Shown: positions 17,300-25,088 of the stretch, one piece after another
Layout: each line of letters starts with the position of its first letter
How positions within the stretch are numbered: position 1 is the stretch's first letter
Source of the DNA: an uncultured Dorea sp.
GTDB taxonomy: Bacteria; Bacillota_A; Clostridia; Lachnospirales; Lachnospiraceae
Assembly: GCA_910579015.1 (NCBI GenBank)
Contig: CAJTRO010000009.1
Coordinates: forward strand, 24,732-88,731
Length of the DNA stretch: 64,000 bases
Direction of reading: 5' to 3'
The notes under the pieces: generated by a model
Database searches by the model: none
What the model was told of the DNA's origin: nothing
Seen by the model: the letters and a program-made list of their open reading frames with translations, nothing else
Position numbers and translations under genes: made by a program

Positions 17300-18689
17300 T
17301 ATCTTCCTCTCCTTCGGTTTCTTTTAAATTTGTGGAATCATCCACACATTCTCTCTCTTCGGATTCTTCCGGCCTCTCCTGTGCTTCGGCCTCCTGGCTT
17401 TCCCCGGGATTCCAAGCTCCTTCTCCCTCCCGGGCTTCATCCTCCTGCGCGCACTTCGTGCCTTCGGGATCCTCCGCTCTTTCTTCCGCCTGCGGCACCG
17501 TCTCCGGTGAAGCTTCAGGCAATTCTTCACTCTCTTTTCTTCTTATCATTCCTTTCAGCTTTTCTTTTACATCTGATAATTTAACTCTAATCCGGAATCC
17601 CGCCCTCTTAAACTTATTAACACTAATCCTCTTAAGAAAACGAAAATTACGGATAATCCAGCAAAAAAACAATAAAAACGGATATTTCTCCAAAACAGGG
17701 AAAAACTGAACCATATAATCCCTTGAGGGGAACATCCACGCCTGCTTTCTTAACGCCCATTCCTTATCTCTGTTACGCCAATAGAAGTCCAGTCTCACCT
17801 TCTCACATGGCAGAAGCGTCTCATCCAGATGCTTGTTCTCCCGCCCGCGCGAAAGAATATACTCTTCCAGCTCAAGCGCAAGACCATACTGCTCGTCTGC
17901 ATCCGCTTCCTTGCCAAACCAAAGTCCCGCAAGCACAACGATCTGATCCGCGAATTCCTGCCACACTGCTCTTTCCAGAGATTCGTTCACCGCTTTCCAG
18001 CGGAACCTCTCTCCCAGCTGCTTCCGATACTGCCATATATCCATGATATCTCTGATCTTCAGCCGTCCGGTGATATACATCTCGACCATCCGTCCAATCC
18101 GGTACAGATACTCTTCCTCATTCGTCAGCATATGTATATATCTGTAAGAGTCCATCTTCCGAAACCGCTTTGCCGTTCCGGGGAAAAACTGCCGGGCCGC
18201 CTTATTCTCTATAGGCATGTTATTGTAAAATACAATCCTCACTCCCGGAACTCTCACATATATGATCCCGCTGCCAACCGAATCTTCCTTCAGTTCGTAG
18301 TCCATGTCAAGCATGAGCTTATTGATCTGGGGCATATCCTTCTTATCCACGAGAATCTCAATCTGACCGATATGGGACATCTCTGGCTTCGGATACATCT
18401 CGCCAACACTCGTGCCAAGCAGGAGCACTGCGTCAATCTTATATCGTTCCAACTGCCACAGGATGACCTCTTCCACCTTCTGATAGGATTCGTAAAGAAG
18501 AAGCTCCTTCTTATAACTATGATGAAACTCTGACTCACATTCCTCGGAAATATCCTTCTCTATACCTAAAAGTCCAACGTAGACGATATTAACAACATTC
18601 TGATAATCGGAAACATCTAAAACCCCTTCCCATCTCAGCCGCTTCCGCAAGGTCTGAATGGGTTCCTGGTTTATGATAGCTGTCAGCAA
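17274..18689 (-). CDS. Nucleotidyltransferase-like protein (NTP_transf_5 type)
   Basis: The frame gives 471 residues from a TTG. The first 300 residues resemble uncharacterised nucleotidyltransferases: LLLGTSVGEMYPKPEMSHIG replaces the usual KG...Y-P....R-x-x-D-(I/L)-D-(I/L) core, and IEILVDKKDMP and a tail with HMLTNEEEYLYRI follow. The catalytic acidic pair is only partly apparent, so activity is uncertain. From about residue 390 the protein is an acidic Glu/Pro-rich tail. There is no ribosome binding site at this TTG. Homology-like sequence (SYEIRYILILL) continues in frame upstream to about 18720 with no ATG, GTG or TTG, so the true start may be a rare codon (ATT at 18719 or 18752). Between an FtsE-like ATPase and a chemoreceptor. 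Confidence 0.6.
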   Translation of the reverse strand: MLTAIINQEPIQTLRKRLRWEGVLDVSDYQNVVNIVYVGLLGIEKDISEECESEFHHSYKKELLLYESYQKVEEVILWQLERYKIDAVLLLGTSVGEMYPKPEMSHIGQIEILVDKKDMPQINKLMLDMDYELKEDSVGSGIIYVRVPGVRIVFYNNMPIENKAARQFFPGTAKRFRKMDSYRYIHMLTNEEEYLYRIGRMVEMYITGRLKIRDIMDIWQYRKQLGERFRWKAVNESLERAVWQEFADQIVVLAGLWFGKEADADEQYGLALELEEYILSRGRENKHLDETLLPCEKVRLDFYWRNRDKEWALRKQAWMFPSRDYMVQFFPVLEKYPFLLFFCWIIRNFRFLKRISVNKFKRAGFRIRVKLSDVKEKLKGMIRRKESEELPEASPETVPQAEERAEDPEGTKCAQEDEAREGEGAWNPGESQEAEAQERPEESEERECVDDSTNLKETEGEEDSEELKNQS

Positions 18690-18769
18690 TATTAGTATAT
18701 ATCTGATCTCGTAGCTAATAGTCTGATTCCCCCCTTCCAGTCGTCGGCTAATAACACCCCTTTCTTATT

Positions 18770-19543
18770 CTATCGGACATTTCTAGGCAAAAATAACCTT
18801 TTTTCGCTAATTTTTACGTCTTCTTGCAGAATTCTTCTCTCTGCAAAAATATCCATCGCTTTCTGGTTATAAATAGAATGCTTATCATCAGCGGCAAGCC
18901 TTCCCGCAACCAGGGTAATACACCGTCTCTTCATGATCGTGACCAGCCCTCTGGCATGACTGGCGATCAGGATCGTCATCCCTCTGTAATTCAACTCCTC
19001 GAATAACTGCATCAGATCCCACGCGGCATCCGGATCAAGATTCGCGGTCGGCTCATCCGCGATCAATATCTGCGGCCGGACAGAAAGCGCTCTTGACAGA
19101 AGCACCCTGGCCTGTTCGCCTCCCGACAGCTCGTCGGGAAATGCATTGAACTTGCCTGCAAGTCCTACCAGCCCCAGAACCTTGATGATCTTCTCCCTCA
19201 TCTTGTCATCCGCATTCCCGGTTGCAAGTATCGCTAACTTTATATTATCATATACCGAACGATCTTTCAACAGTCCAACGTCATTAGACATAATTCCCAG
19301 TCTCCGGCGGTGCGCCGGAATCTTCTTTCGGTCCATGGTGTCAACCCTCCGGCCTTCGACCACGATCTGCCCGGAGGTCACCTCCTCCTGCTTCAGGATA
19401 AGATTCAACAGCGTACTCTTCCCTGCGCCGCTCTTTCCTATGACAAAGACAAACTCCCCTTTCTCGATCTGGAAGGAAACATCACTTAACGCAACCGCAT
19501 CTTTATATTTTTTTGTCACATGATCGAAAATAATCTGTGCCAT
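18770..19543 (-). CDS. FtsE-like ABC transporter ATP-binding protein
   Basis: The 257-residue ATPase has Walker A (GKSGAGKST, about 37-45), signature LSGGEQARVLLSRAL, Walker B ILIADEPT and an H-loop His (IASHARG). Sequence spacing and SVYDNIKLAI resemble FtsE, which with FtsX controls cell-wall hydrolases at division. It differs from typical FtsE in three ways. The Q-loop Gln appears to be Asn (MSNDVGLL where FtsE has VFQDFRLL). It has a basic C-terminal extension of about 30 residues. No ftsX lies on either side. It may serve an unlinked membrane partner or have another role. Divergent from the C39 peptidase gene. Confidence 0.75.
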   Translation of the reverse strand: MAQIIFDHVTKKYKDAVALSDVSFQIEKGEFVFVIGKSGAGKSTLLNLILKQEEVTSGQIVVEGRRVDTMDRKKIPAHRRRLGIMSNDVGLLKDRSVYDNIKLAILATGNADDKMREKIIKVLGLVGLAGKFNAFPDELSGGEQARVLLSRALSVRPQILIADEPTANLDPDAAWDLMQLFEELNYRGMTILIASHARGLVTIMKRRCITLVAGRLAADDKHSIYNQKAMDIFAERRILQEDVKISEKRLFLPRNVR

Positions 19544-19679
19544 ATACTCCCACCTTAATTTTTTTACACAACTACCGATAAATAATGTATACTATTATCT
19601 ATTGTATATACTATAACTGCTATCTATGCAAACAGTCAGCAAAAACCTCAATAACAACGTGATACACATGGAGAACAGC

Positions 19680-20435
19680 ATGAAAGATATCGTAAATAAC
19701 ACGGCTGCTATATGGAAAGGCATATGGAAGAAATTGTGGCGGCATATAGTCGGCGGAGTTCTCATTTTGACTCTGCTGTTGTGTATGCCGTTTGCCCGGA
19801 TCGACCTCGCGTCCGGTTCTGTCCCTACCAATCCTGCTCTGCCCGCCGCCGCTCCCGATCCGGTGGAAACGCCTGCCCTGGTGGACGGCCAGTATTCCCT
19901 CGTGATCAAGAGCAGCGTCGGAATCCTTACCTATTATAATCAGTCTGACATCCGCTGGGCCGAACACCTCTACGGCGGACAGGATCCTCTTAAGATATAC
20001 GGATGCGGGCCGACAGCACTGGCCATGGTCGTATCCAGTTTTACGAATCACACCATAACCCCGCCTGAGATGGCGGACTGGGCGGCCGCCAATAATTACT
20101 GGTCTCCCCATTCCGGAACCAGTCATAATTTCATCCCGGAATGTGCGGCTGCCTTTGGCATGAAAGCCGATTCCTTCCAGAACCTCACCGTAGAAGGCGT
20201 GCTGTCTGAACTTGCCAGCGGACATATCCTGATCGCTTTGATGGGGCCCGGACATTTTACCGAACAGGGACATTTCATCATCATAGCAGATGACTGGTCC
20301 GGCACTCAGGTACGCATCGCAGATCCCATCAGTCTGGAGAATACGCAGCAGCCTTGGGAACTTCAGACGATTCTGGATGAACTGAGCCGGACCGCTAACT
20401 CCGGCGGACCGGTGTGGAGCATTTCCCCCAGGTAG
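19680..20435 (+). CDS. Membrane-anchored C39-family peptidase
   Basis: From the ATG at 19680 the protein has 251 residues. A basic N-terminus and one hydrophobic helix (about 22-38) suggest export with a membrane anchor or a signal peptide. The extracellular part is a papain-like C39 domain with catalytic Cys109 (YGCGPTALAMV), a His in HFTEQGHFIII (about 198) and Asp in ADDW. The upstream in-frame ATG at 19626 has no ribosome binding site, whereas GGAGA lies six bases before 19680, hence this start. No ABC transporter domain is fused, so it is not a bacteriocin exporter. It likely hydrolyses extracellular peptides or peptidoglycan crosslinks. A strong terminator follows. Confidence 0.8.
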   Translation: MKDIVNNTAAIWKGIWKKLWRHIVGGVLILTLLLCMPFARIDLASGSVPTNPALPAAAPDPVETPALVDGQYSLVIKSSVGILTYYNQSDIRWAEHLYGGQDPLKIYGCGPTALAMVVSSFTNHTITPPEMADWAAANNYWSPHSGTSHNFIPECAAAFGMKADSFQNLTVEGVLSELASGHILIALMGPGHFTEQGHFIIIADDWSGTQVRIADPISLENTQQPWELQTILDELSRTANSGGPVWSISPR

Positions 20436-20465
20436 TTACAATCCTATAACGGCATAATCGTGTAA

Positions 20466-20507
20466 AACAAGAAGTCTGTAACCTGCCACTGTTACAGACT
20501 TCTTGTT
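20466..20507. terminator. Bidirectional intrinsic terminator
   Basis: A perfect 17-base stem (20466-20482 with 20491-20507) with an eight-base loop ends with A-rich and T-rich flanks. It serves the C39 peptidase gene on one side and the fliD-fliS-fliT-like operon on the other. Confidence 0.85.
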
Positions 20508-20532
20508 ATGTTTTAACTTACTTCGGTTCTTC

Positions 20533-20937
20533 TCAGGCCGGCTGATAATAAGACTTCTCTCCGGCAACCCTGGAGTTAATGACTTTATCAACATTGATCG
20601 TCCGTTTCACCGCCTGCATCAGCTGTCCGCTAAGCTCGACAATCTTCTTCTCCTCGAAGGTCTCCGGCGGGAACTTCTCCTCTCCCTTAAGCCAGGATAG
20701 CAGCTTCTCTCTCTCGTCACCGCTTGTCTGAATCAACAGATGAATCTCATACTTCACTTCATCTGTTCTCTCCATCTCATCCTGCCGCATCCGTATCAAC
20801 AACTGGGCCGACTCCTGGTCATTCCTGGATAACGCGTCTCCCAGATCTTTCGTGATACGTTCTATCTCTGCCATATGCACGTAGTTGCGCTGTACCCGTT
20901 TCAGGATCTCTGTCAGTAGTTCTTCCCTATTCTCCAT
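20533..20937 (-). CDS. FliT/FlgN-like flagellar export chaperone
   Basis: This 134-residue, all-helical, acidic and basic protein (ELLTEILKRVQRNYVHMAEI, LIRMRQDEMERTDEVKYEIH) has no catalytic motif. It is the third gene of the fliD-fliS operon, the position of fliT, whose product keeps FliD unfolded for type III export. FlgN, the chaperone for FlgK and FlgL, has a similar size and fold, and sequence alone does not separate the two. The gene starts 15 bases after fliS and ends at a strong terminator. Assignment is by context and size. Confidence 0.6.
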   Translation of the reverse strand: MENREELLTEILKRVQRNYVHMAEIERITKDLGDALSRNDQESAQLLIRMRQDEMERTDEVKYEIHLLIQTSGDEREKLLSWLKGEEKFPPETFEEKKIVELSGQLMQAVKRTINVDKVINSRVAGEKSYYQPA

Positions 20938-20952
20938 CCAGCAACCTCCCGA

Positions 20953-21324
20953 TCACACAACAGCCGACTTACTGGCTTCCTTAAATGCATCCCTAAGGTC
21001 TGCGACAAGGGGCTTCAACTCATCAACTACGACAGGATTCCTTCCAGCCTGCAATCTGCTGAGCTCAAACAGGAAGAACTCATACATCCTCCGAAGCTCA
21101 TAGCTGATCTGATATTCCATATCCAGTGTCTGGTCAAGATAATGTACGATATCCCGGGACCTCTGGACCGATTTCTCGAACAGGTCATAGTTCTTATCAC
21201 CCAACGCAATCTGCGCCCGCGTGAGACGCTTGATCAACTCATCATACAGAAGCAGAAGCATCTCACTGCGTGTCATCGTATTAACAGACTGCATCTTATA
21301 CTGTTCATATCCATTTCGAAACAT
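20953..21324 (-). CDS. fliS: Flagellar export chaperone FliS
   Basis: FliS binds the flagellin C-terminus in the cytoplasm, preventing polymerisation before export. The 123-residue protein is helical and carries the family pattern: N-terminal YEQYKMQSVNTMTRSEMLLL, LLYDELIKRLTRAQIAL, and YELRRMYEFFLFELSRLQAG. It lies between fliD and the FliT-like gene, matching the conserved fliD-fliS-fliT order. A 17-base-pair intercistronic hairpin lies between it and fliD. Confidence 0.95.
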   Translation of the reverse strand: MFRNGYEQYKMQSVNTMTRSEMLLLLYDELIKRLTRAQIALGDKNYDLFEKSVQRSRDIVHYLDQTLDMEYQISYELRRMYEFFLFELSRLQAGRNPVVVDELKPLVADLRDAFKEASKSAVV

Positions 21325-21344
21325 ATTCTTCCCCTTTTTTTAAT

Positions 21345-21383
21345 CTGGTATACCGACCGTATACTCTACAGTCAGTATACCAG
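21345..21383 (-). promoter_or_regulatory. Intercistronic hairpin between fliD and fliS
   Basis: Arms 21345-21361 and 21367-21383 pair over 17 bases with two G-U pairs and a five-base loop. In the operon transcript (minus strand) it is followed by an A-run rather than a U-run. It is therefore not a terminator in that direction and could stabilise or process the mRNA; on the plus strand a T-run follows about ten bases later. Confidence 0.55.
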
Positions 21384-21399
21384 AGTCTCAGGTTTTTTA

Positions 21400-24138
21400 T
21401 TAGCCGCCAAACTGGCTTAACCAGCTGCTCTGATTGTTCATCTGGGAAATCAGTGTCTCCAGACTTGTAAACTGCTTGATATAACGGTCGCGTTCCGTCT
21501 CCAGACGCTCCTGCAAGCTCGCGATACGCTCCTTGATATCCTTCAGCTGGCTGTACATGGTGTTCTCAGTAACACTCATCGGTGAACTCTCATGTCCGGC
21601 CTTACGGATCAGGATACCCTTGCTGGTCATAGCACCTGTGGTATTAACATATTTGTCCAGTACGCTCTTGAGGTTCGCACCGATTCCCTTGGAGTAACCA
21701 TTTCCGTTCGTATTCTGAACAGAAGATTCTGCAAAAAGCTCCTGTACACGCTCCGGATCGCTTGCAAGCGCCGCGCGGAATTTGGACTCATCAAAGTTTA
21801 TCTTACCATTATCAGAGTAGGAAGTGGAGGTCGAAATTCCCATCTCTGCCAGTTCCTGAGCGATACCGCCGTCGATGATGAATCGCAGATCGCTTGTAAG
21901 GCTTCGGATATCGCTGTCCGCATAGAGCAGACCTTCCTTCGCCTTCTTCTCCCATGCTTCAATCTCGTCCTCTGACAATTCTTTCTTCTGCTCGCTGGTA
22001 AGAGGTTCGTAATCGCGATCCGGCTTGGTTGATACTTCTTTGTTGACCATCTCAATGATTGAGTTGTACTCCTCTATCATACCTTTAACTGCGTCTACAA
22101 TAGAATCGGCATCAACCTGGGCATTAATCCCTACTGCATCTGCTTCATCTAGTGTATTCGGATCTTGCGTATCGCTTGTATAGCCAAACTTACCCGTTAC
22201 ATTGATTGTAAGACCATCTGCCGTAAAAGAATTAGAATCACGAACTAATTCCACTACTTCGTCAGAGCCTGCAAATTTTACTGCAACAATAGCATCTGTT
22301 CCTTCAGCAGTCTTACCTGTTGTTCCCGCTCCAAAAATAGCATTCAATAACTCATTACTTCCCTCGGCTGATTTAATTGCATCACTCGAAGCCATAGTGG
22401 TTATATTGTTTCTAAAATAATCCTCAACCGACTTACCTGCATCCTTTGCAGCCCTTTCAATCGCCTCTTCTGCTTTTTGTGCTCCTTCGCTTCTTATCTT
22501 CTCAAGCTCTTCATCTGTATGAGACTGACCATCTTTAAGTGCTTCCGCAACCGCATTATTACCTCCAATGGTGCGCACCTCATCCATAAGGCTGTCTTTA
22601 AGTGTCTTCCCTTCTTCTGCCGCCTTTTTTTCAGCTTCTGCTATTGCATTCTCGCCTGCAGCTTTCCCAATTTCTTCTAATTCATCCTGAGTAAACGTCT
22701 TACCAAACTTTATAGTACCACTTGCGCCGCTATCCTTAGAAGTAAATGTAAACTTATCTGTTGCCGCCAGATAACTTATATTTACATCAGTGTTCTTATT
22801 AATCTTATCCATCAGTGAGTTAAGAGTGTCACTAGCTGTAATCTCAATTCTTGTATCATTAATCCAAATCTCACCTGGAATCTTCGTGCTGTCAGTTAAT
22901 CCTTTAAGACCAGACTCTGAAATCTTAGCATACAAATTTAGATGGTTCGAAGCACCCGGCTGCATCTTAAGAACACCACTGTCACCTATAAGGTCCGAGC
23001 TTCCTGACATAATCTGTAAAGTTGAAGATTTGTCATCTTCCTTCTCGCTTCCAGGTAATGTTGTTCTAAATGTAAGCTTACCCTTACCGTCCCCCTCAGC
23101 ATCATCTATGTCTACTTCTATTCTTCCTTTCCCAAATGCTTCATCCAGCTGATTTTGAAGTGATTCCTTAATTGTAGCCAGTTTCTCACTGTCGGCTGTA
23201 TTTGATAAATCAGGCATATACACTGTCTTGGACTTCCCGTTATACGAAAAAGTTAATTCTTTTCCAGAGATTTTTTCAGCAAAAGTCACCGGCCTGTTAA
23301 GCCCGCCTTCTCCTGTTTTTCCAGTTACAACCTCATTCGCAGCAAGGTCGTACTCTTTATTTTCAACTCCAAAAACTTCTAATGCACTTCCACCTTTGAG
23401 GGTAAGTGAATTTCCTCCTGACTTATCACCTTTTTCGAACTTGATATTGCCATTATCATTTGTTACTTTTATAATTTCGTCTAAGGTAACATTACTGGTT
23501 GAACCACCGGATCCGGCGATTTCTGCCGACTCCTCTTTTAAAAGCTTATTAATTGACTCGACAGCATTGTCTATGGTATCATACTTGAGCGCTTTACCGT
23601 CTTTATCTGTTGCTGACAGAGTGATATCGTATGTTTCATTGCCGAACTTGAAACTCAGTGTCTTTCCCACAAGATTCTGTACTGTTTCATTTGTAGATGT
23701 TACATCTATAACTCCAGATGTCAGTATTCCGCTGGAAACAGACTCGGTACTGAGCTTCGCTTTCTCAGCCAGCTGCTTTACACCCATAATCTTAACATTT
23801 CCCGCCGAACTTCCGCTTCCTGATACAGACACATACTTGCTGTTCTCACCCGTCGTCGTAATCTTATTCCTGCCCCAGAGCATAGAACTGAACAGATTCG
23901 TACTGGAGCTCCATGATGTATACTTATTCGAAAAGTCAAGAAGCTTGCTGGTAATACTCTGTATCGCAGCCTGCTTCCATTCCAACTGCTGCTGCTTCTT
24001 CTGCTGCTGCGTAATCTTACTGGTAGTACCCGAAGTCATACCCTCGATCAGGGTATCTCTGTCCAGGCCGCTGGCCAGACCGCCATAACCTCTGATGCTA
24101 GTACTCGTTGATGTAGTCAATCCACCTACTGTTGCCAT
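21400..24138 (-). CDS. fliD: Flagellar filament cap protein FliD, expanded
   Basis: FliD caps the growing filament and folds incoming flagellin. Conserved ends identify it: the N-terminal IRGYGGLASGLDRDTLIEGM with coiled coil (KITQQQKKQQQLEWKQAAIQ), and a C-terminal domain with YNSIIEMVNKEVSTKP, DSDIRSLTSDLRFII and a terminal coiled coil ending NNQSSWLSQFGG. At 912 residues it is about twice the size of enterobacterial FliD. The extra material is a central, mostly beta region plus an Ala/Glu-rich helical insertion (about 510-610). By eye the central DNA is more AT-rich than both ends. The start is the ATG at 24138 with GGAGAG upstream; a further upstream ATG lacks a site. First gene of its operon, with a SigD-like -10 about 90 bases upstream. 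Confidence 0.94.
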   Translation of the reverse strand: MATVGGLTTSTSTSIRGYGGLASGLDRDTLIEGMTSGTTSKITQQQKKQQQLEWKQAAIQSITSKLLDFSNKYTSWSSSTNLFSSMLWGRNKITTTGENSKYVSVSGSGSSAGNVKIMGVKQLAEKAKLSTESVSSGILTSGVIDVTSTNETVQNLVGKTLSFKFGNETYDITLSATDKDGKALKYDTIDNAVESINKLLKEESAEIAGSGGSTSNVTLDEIIKVTNDNGNIKFEKGDKSGGNSLTLKGGSALEVFGVENKEYDLAANEVVTGKTGEGGLNRPVTFAEKISGKELTFSYNGKSKTVYMPDLSNTADSEKLATIKESLQNQLDEAFGKGRIEVDIDDAEGDGKGKLTFRTTLPGSEKEDDKSSTLQIMSGSSDLIGDSGVLKMQPGASNHLNLYAKISESGLKGLTDSTKIPGEIWINDTRIEITASDTLNSLMDKINKNTDVNISYLAATDKFTFTSKDSGASGTIKFGKTFTQDELEEIGKAAGENAIAEAEKKAAEEGKTLKDSLMDEVRTIGGNNAVAEALKDGQSHTDEELEKIRSEGAQKAEEAIERAAKDAGKSVEDYFRNNITTMASSDAIKSAEGSNELLNAIFGAGTTGKTAEGTDAIVAVKFAGSDEVVELVRDSNSFTADGLTINVTGKFGYTSDTQDPNTLDEADAVGINAQVDADSIVDAVKGMIEEYNSIIEMVNKEVSTKPDRDYEPLTSEQKKELSEDEIEAWEKKAKEGLLYADSDIRSLTSDLRFIIDGGIAQELAEMGISTSTSYSDNGKINFDESKFRAALASDPERVQELFAESSVQNTNGNGYSKGIGANLKSVLDKYVNTTGAMTSKGILIRKAGHESSPMSVTENTMYSQLKDIKERIASLQERLETERDRYIKQFTSLETLISQMNNQSSWLSQFGG

Positions 24139-24230
24139 ATCAATCTCTCCTTTTCTTTCTCTTTGATGCTTATTGACCATACGGCGTAACAAACCGCATT
24201 TTTACAAATTCAAATTTATTCTGTACTTAT

Positions 24231-24238
24231 TTATCGGC
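24231..24238 (-). promoter_or_regulatory. SigD (FliA) -10 element before fliD
   Basis: On the minus strand the octamer GCCGATAA matches the SigD -10 consensus. It lies about 93 bases before the fliD ATG. A TAAA occurs 11 bases upstream, closer than the usual 15; at the usual spacing only TATT is found. Late flagellar genes such as fliD are expected to use this sigma factor. Confidence 0.5.
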
Positions 24239-24297
24239 ATATAGTATACTTTAAATAATAGTTGGAACAAGTTTTAATTACGAATGGAGGAATTATT

Positions 24298-25074
24298 TTG
24301 GCTACTATCATCGCACTTACGAACCAGAAAGGCGGCGTAGGCAAGACAACCACATCCAGCGCCCTGGCTGCCGGTCTAAGTTCTTTTTATAATAAAAAGG
24401 TACTGGCGATCGATCTGGATCCGCAGGGAAGCCTTGGGTTCAGTCTCGGCCTTGACATCGAAGAGTGCCACACGATTTACGACGTACTGACCGGACAGAT
24501 CCCTATCAAGGAGGCAATCCAGGAGACGGATTATTGTGATATTATCACTTCGAATATTTTACTTAGCGGCGCGGAACTTGAATTTACTTCATCCGATCGG
24601 GATATACTGTTAAAGAAATCGCTGATACCTGTTAAGAGTAATTATGACTATATTATCATTGACACACCGCCGGCCCTTAATATACTCACGGTGAACGCAT
24701 ACGCGGCATCCAATCACCTGATCATTCCCATGGCGCCGGAGATCTTAAGCCTTCTTGGCGTCTCACAATTGAAGGAGACGATTGATTCCGTGCGTCAGAG
24801 CGTGAATCCGAACCTGAACCTGTTAGGGATCATTCTGACCAAGTACAATCCGCGTACCTTACTTGCGCGCGAGGTGAAGGAGATGGCCGAGAATATTGCC
24901 TCACAGATGGGCACGCGCGTATTCGACAGCCAGATCCGTACCAGCGTGACTGTGGCAGAGGCGCCGGCACACGGCCTCAGTGTATTTGACCATGCACCTC
25001 ACGCCAAGCCGTCATTAGATTATAAGAGTTTTGTCCAGGAAGTTGTGAAGAGCGCTTCCTTCAAGCCACATTAA
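24298..25074 (+). CDS. ParA/Soj-family ATPase
   Basis: The 258-residue protein has the deviant Walker A of ParA/MinD ATPases (residues 9-19, NQKGGVGKTTT), Walker A' (VLAIDLDPQGSLG) and Walker B (YDYIIIDTPPA). It is full length for a small Soj-type ParA. It lacks the N-terminal extension of FlhG and the HTH of plasmid ParA, and no parB or parS is adjacent. The start is TTG: GGAGGA lies eight bases upstream and the protein then begins exactly at the ParA fold. It runs into a ComFB-domain gene 14 bases later, so the pair probably works together. Likely role is positioning of a cytoplasmic or polar cargo, inferred from the family. Confidence 0.88.
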   Translation: MATIIALTNQKGGVGKTTTSSALAAGLSSFYNKKVLAIDLDPQGSLGFSLGLDIEECHTIYDVLTGQIPIKEAIQETDYCDIITSNILLSGAELEFTSSDRDILLKKSLIPVKSNYDYIIIDTPPALNILTVNAYAASNHLIIPMAPEILSLLGVSQLKETIDSVRQSVNPNLNLLGIILTKYNPRTLLAREVKEMAENIASQMGTRVFDSQIRTSVTVAEAPAHGLSVFDHAPHAKPSLDYKSFVQEVVKSASFKPH

Positions 25075-25088
25075 GGAGGTAATATAGA

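Noticed and set aside
19574..19581. ACCGATAA on the plus strand before the C39 peptidase as a SigD promoter.
   Set aside because: One mismatch in the -10, a -35 of only TAAT, a leader of about 90 bases and nearby SigA-like TATACT boxes make it too weak to list.
24298..25074. The ParA-type ATPase as FlhG.
   Set aside because: It starts directly at the ATPase fold, is not next to flhF or flhA, and is followed by a ComFB-domain gene, so Soj-type ParA fits better.
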